This document shows, in pieces, positions 7,306 to 9,331 of a stretch of DNA of 9,331 bases. The notes below the pieces were generated by a model, which saw only the letters and a program-made list of their open reading frames with translations, was not told the DNA's origin and made no database searches. The stretch's first letter is position 1. Every line of letters begins with the position of its first letter. Made by a program: the position numbers and the translations under genes. The DNA is from Flavobacteriaceae bacterium UBA6231 (GTDB lineage Bacteria > Bacteroidota > Bacteroidia > Flavobacteriales > Flavobacteriaceae), in the NCBI GenBank assembly GCA_002441545.1, contig DJWL01000195.1, positions 3,379-12,709 of the forward strand, in the 5' to 3' direction.

Positions 7306-8483
7306 ATCGCTTTTACCATTTTATCAGCCCTTTCTTTAACTTCGGTTTCAGTCCAAGAAAGTTTAATTAAACAAGAGACATTTCTTCCAATAAAATAATC
7401 TGATTTTTCGAATGATTTAGTTTGAAGATATTTTAATCCATCTTTAACTTCTTCAGAAATTGGATATAACAATTTTAAGTCTTTTAAATGTTCCCATTTG
7501 CGAACATAATGCCAGTTGTTATCATAATAATGAAAACAACCATCAATTCCATTATCTTTAAAAGCTTTTGATAAATTTCGAGTAATTTCTAAATTTGGCA
7601 AAAAGAAATTTAAGAACGAAAAATTTTCTTCACCACCTTCAGGAACTGTTCTAAATACAACTTCTGGAATTTGAGACAACGCTTCTCTTAAAATAGTATA
7701 ATGCTTTTTTTGAATGGCAATAAAATCACTCAAACGCTTTATTTGTGCTAAACCAACTGCGGCATTGAGTTCTGAAATCCTGAAATTATAGCCTAAAAAA
7801 GGATGTGACTCAGCTCCTCTGTCATTTCCAATATGGTCGTGACCATGATCAGAAAAATGGTCCGCAAATTGAGCATAATTATCATTATTTGTAACAACTG
7901 CTCCACCTTCACCACATGTAATAGTTTTAACAAAGTCAAACGAAAAACTGCCAACATCACCATAGGTCCCTAGGGCTTTTCCTTGATAAGTACCTCCAAT
8001 AGCCTGACAAGCATCTTCAACCAAAACAAGGTTATGTTCATCACATATAGCTTTTAAAGCTTCAAGATTTGCCATGCTACCACACATATGAACTGGCATT
8101 ATGGCTTTGGTTTTTGAGGTAATAGCCTTCTTTACTTCTTCAATATCTAAAGTTAAAGTATCATCAATATCAACTAAAACAGGAATAGCTCCAAGCATCA
8201 TAACTGCTTCAAAACTGGCAACAAATGTAAAACAAGGCATAATAACCTCATCTCCTGCTCCTACACCAGCAATAGCTAATGACATAGAAACTGCAGCCGT
8301 TCCACTACTAATTACTTGTGCATGTTTAACTTGAAATTTCTTTTGAAGCTCAACTTCTAATTCTTTAGCTTTCCAATGGCCATTTCTCATCCCATCAAAA
8401 CCATAACGCATTAAAACGCCATTATCTAAAACATCATTAACTTCTTTTCTTTCTAATTCTCCAAATAATTCAAATCCAGGCAT
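7284..8483 (-). CDS. DegT/DnrJ/EryC1/StrS-family PLP aminotransferase, KdnA-like
   Basis: This is a fold-type I sugar aminotransferase of 399 residues, normal for the family. Visible landmarks are S60-G-T-A-A (phosphate binding), V155-E-D157-A-C-Q (D157 contacts the PLP ring nitrogen), and S181-F-D-F-V-K186, where K186 is the expected Schiff-base lysine. The N-terminus MPGFELFG, the SDHGHDHIG segment (211-219), the DRGAESHPFLGYNFRISELN segment (221-240) and the C-terminal CLIKLSWT (371-378) closely match what I recall of Shewanella KdnA. KdnA transfers an amino group to C8 of oxidised Kdo to give 8-amino-3,8-dideoxy-manno-octulosonate, an LPS inner-core sugar. The family call is secure and the exact substrate is inferred. 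Its usual partner KdnB, an iron-type alcohol dehydrogenase, is not in the window. The gene follows the nitroreductase gene by 6 bases, so they are probably co-transcribed. Confidence 0.9.
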   Translation of the reverse strand: MPGFELFGELERKEVNDVLDNGVLMRYGFDGMRNGHWKAKELEVELQKKFQVKHAQVISSGTAAVSMSLAIAGVGAGDEVIMPCFTFVASFEAVMMLGAIPVLVDIDDTLTLDIEEVKKAITSKTKAIMPVHMCGSMANLEALKAICDEHNLVLVEDACQAIGGTYQGKALGTYGDVGSFSFDFVKTITCGEGGAVVTNNDNYAQFADHFSDHGHDHIGNDRGAESHPFLGYNFRISELNAAVGLAQIKRLSDFIAIQKKHYTILREALSQIPEVVFRTVPEGGEENFSFLNFFLPNLEITRNLSKAFKDNGIDGCFHYYDNNWHYVRKWEHLKDLKLLYPISEEVKDGLKYLQTKSFEKSDYFIGRNVSCLIKLSWTETEVKERADKMVKAIKSVLNN

Positions 8484-8489
8484 TATATT

Positions 8490-9122
8490 TTAATTTAATT
8501 CAATAATTGTTTTATCTAAAGTTTTTCTAACTTTTTTAAAAGAAGCAAACATATCATCTTCTGCTCTGTACCCAACAGGCAATAATAATACAGATTTTAA
8601 TCCTAACTCTTTTAAATTTAATATGTCATCATATTTTTCAGATATAAAACCTTCCATTGGGCAAGAATCAATTTCTTCAACGGCACAAACTGTCATTAAA
8701 TTTCCCAAAGCAATATAAGCTTGATTCATTGACCATTTTTGACGTTCTTCAACTGTCATTTTCAGCATCGTTTTAATAAGATTCTTTCTAAATGGTTCAA
8801 GAATTGTTTCAGGCGTATTACGAATGGTTTTAACAGTATCAAAATACATATTTACATCTTCATCTGTAACATCATTTTGGATACAAATAACCAATAAATG
8901 AGAAGCTTCAGAGACTTGTTTTTGGTTATACGTATGAGGAACTAAAGATTCTTTTAATTTATTATTAGTAACAACCACCATACTTAACGTTTGAAGCCCA
9001 AAAGACATTGCAGTAAGATTAAAGGCTTCTTTTAAGGTGTCTATTTTAATTTTTGATAACTTTTTATTTTTATCAAATTTCTTTGTAGCATAACGCCATC
9101 TCAATTGCTCTATAATACCCAT
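8490..9122 (-). CDS. Nitroreductase-family NAD(P)H-dependent FMN oxidoreductase
   Basis: A 210-residue cytoplasmic flavoprotein of the NfsB-like nitroreductase family. These enzymes are usually FMN-bound homodimers that use NAD(P)H to reduce nitroaromatics, quinones or flavins. The N-terminal motif LRWRYATKKFD (7-17) matches the FMN-phosphate-binding R-x-S/A-T-K pattern. N133-Q-A-Y-I-A-L-G-N-L (133-142) and the C-terminal LLPVGYRAEDD (180-190) are further family blocks. The segment AMSFGLQTLSMVVV (38-51) stands where homologues usually read P-S-S-x-x-x-Q-P-W/Y, so the Pro-aromatic pair next to the flavin is Thr-Leu here. The natural substrate cannot be told from sequence. It is the first gene of a two-gene leftward unit with the KdnA-like aminotransferase. 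A perfect -7 box lies 20 bases before its ATG. Confidence 0.9.
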   Translation of the reverse strand: MGIIEQLRWRYATKKFDKNKKLSKIKIDTLKEAFNLTAMSFGLQTLSMVVVTNNKLKESLVPHTYNQKQVSEASHLLVICIQNDVTDEDVNMYFDTVKTIRNTPETILEPFRKNLIKTMLKMTVEERQKWSMNQAYIALGNLMTVCAVEEIDSCPMEGFISEKYDDILNLKELGLKSVLLLPVGYRAEDDMFASFKKVRKTLDKTIIELN

Positions 9123-9141
9123 AATAATCTTTAATATTATA

Positions 9142-9149
9142 CAAAAGTA
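9142..9149 (-). promoter_or_regulatory. Putative -7 promoter box for the nitroreductase-aminotransferase unit
   Basis: Read on the minus strand, 9149-9142 is TACTTTTG, an exact TAnnTTTG match, ending 19 bases before the nitroreductase ATG. The predicted leader is about 15 bases. The -33 element is poor: only TTC, 23 bases upstream, is near the right place. Short leaders without a Shine-Dalgarno sequence are usual in Bacteroidota. Confidence 0.45.
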
Positions 9150-9239
9150 AGGTTTGAAACTATCTTTTTTAAGAAATTAGACACAAAATAATTAATAGTA
9201 AATGCGTTTAAATTTATTTGTAAAAAACTAGTATTTTTA

Positions 9240-9271
9240 TTTGAAAGTATTAAAAAAGGATTCTATATTTG
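9240..9271 (+). promoter_or_regulatory. Bacteroidota-type promoter for tRNA-Ser
   Basis: TTTG at 9240-9243 and TATATTTG at 9264-9271 match both consensus elements (TTTG and TAnnTTTG) with a 20-base spacer, close to ideal. Transcription would begin near 9275-9276, about 35 bases before the tRNA 5' end. This is the best promoter match in the window and reads away from the nitroreductase unit. Confidence 0.8.
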
Positions 9272-9279
9272 CACCCGCA

Positions 9280-9296
9280 ATAAGCCGATAGCTTAT
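9280..9296 (+). other. Small hairpin in the tRNA-Ser 5' leader
   Basis: ATAAGC at 9280-9285 pairs with GCTTAT at 9291-9296 around the 5-base loop CGATA. It lies just downstream of the predicted transcription start and 13 bases before the tRNA. It would be part of the precursor leader removed by RNase P. Function is unknown, and a six-pair stem may be chance. Confidence 0.35.
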
Positions 9297-9309
9297 ATGA
9301 CCAAACTTT

Positions 9310-9331
9310 GGAGAAATGGCAGAGTGGTCGA
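9310..9331 (+). tRNA. tRNA-Ser, 5' end only (cut by window edge)
   Basis: The last 22 bases, starting GGAGAAATGGCAGAG, have the hallmark of a bacterial tRNA-Ser: the GGAG acceptor start, U8, and the D-arm run GAGTGGTCGA. The anticodon, the long variable arm and the 3' end are outside the window, so the isoacceptor is unknown. The upstream promoter fits, and other tRNAs may follow in the same transcript. Confidence 0.8.

Noticed and set aside
8101..8334. Open frame on the plus strand within the aminotransferase gene
   Set aside because: It is opposite the PLP-binding domain of a well-recognised enzyme, and its Ser/Thr/Ala-rich composition is that of an antisense shadow.
1..9331. Undescribed defence, mobile or secondary-metabolite system
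   Set aside because: Every substantial open region falls into a known housekeeping or envelope family. There are no transposase or integrase genes, no direct-repeat boundaries, no spacer arrays and no cluster of unknown genes.

Overview
The window comes from an AT-rich bacterial genome that is most likely a member of the Flavobacteriia (Bacteroidota). The evidence is the low GC content, the near absence of Shine-Dalgarno sequences, several matches to the Bacteroidota promoter consensus (TTG, 17-23 bases, TAnnTTTG), and the gene families present. No transposon, prophage, CRISPR array or toxin-antitoxin pair is visible. It reads as chromosomal housekeeping sequence, not a mobile island.

Layout. 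The left edge (1-260, minus) holds the first 86 codons of a catalase-peroxidase, katG. An AT-rich stretch without genes (261-585) separates it from a rightward block of five genes: a DgkA-type diacylglycerol/undecaprenol kinase (586-954), the DNA translocase FtsK (1107-3488), a LolA-like periplasmic lipoprotein carrier (3500-4135), a long LptF/LptG-family lipopolysaccharide export permease (4143-6110) and a DHBP synthase with a degenerate GTP cyclohydrolase II domain (6127-7287). FtsK, LolA and the permease are packed with gaps of 11 and 7 bases and look like one transcription unit. ribB appears to have its own promoter at the end of the permease gene.

A two-gene leftward unit meets this block tail to tail, with stop codons overlapping at TTAG (7284-7287). 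It contains a nitroreductase-family flavoprotein (8490-9122) followed by a DegT-type PLP aminotransferase (7284-8483) resembling KdnA, which makes 8-amino-8-deoxy-Kdo for lipopolysaccharide. The right edge (9310-9331) is the 5' end of a tRNA-Ser gene behind a textbook Bacteroidota promoter.

How the genes fit together. Most products act at or supply the cell envelope: lipid phosphorylation (Dgk), lipoprotein transport (LolA), LPS extraction (LptF/G) and probably LPS sugar modification (KdnA-like). FtsK couples the division septum to chromosome segregation. I see no convincing undescribed multi-gene system. The points most worth a second look are the zinc-less cyclohydrolase domain, the predicted leaderless ribB mRNA, the permease's extra C-terminal membrane domain, and the KdnA-like enzyme without its usual partner KdnB.
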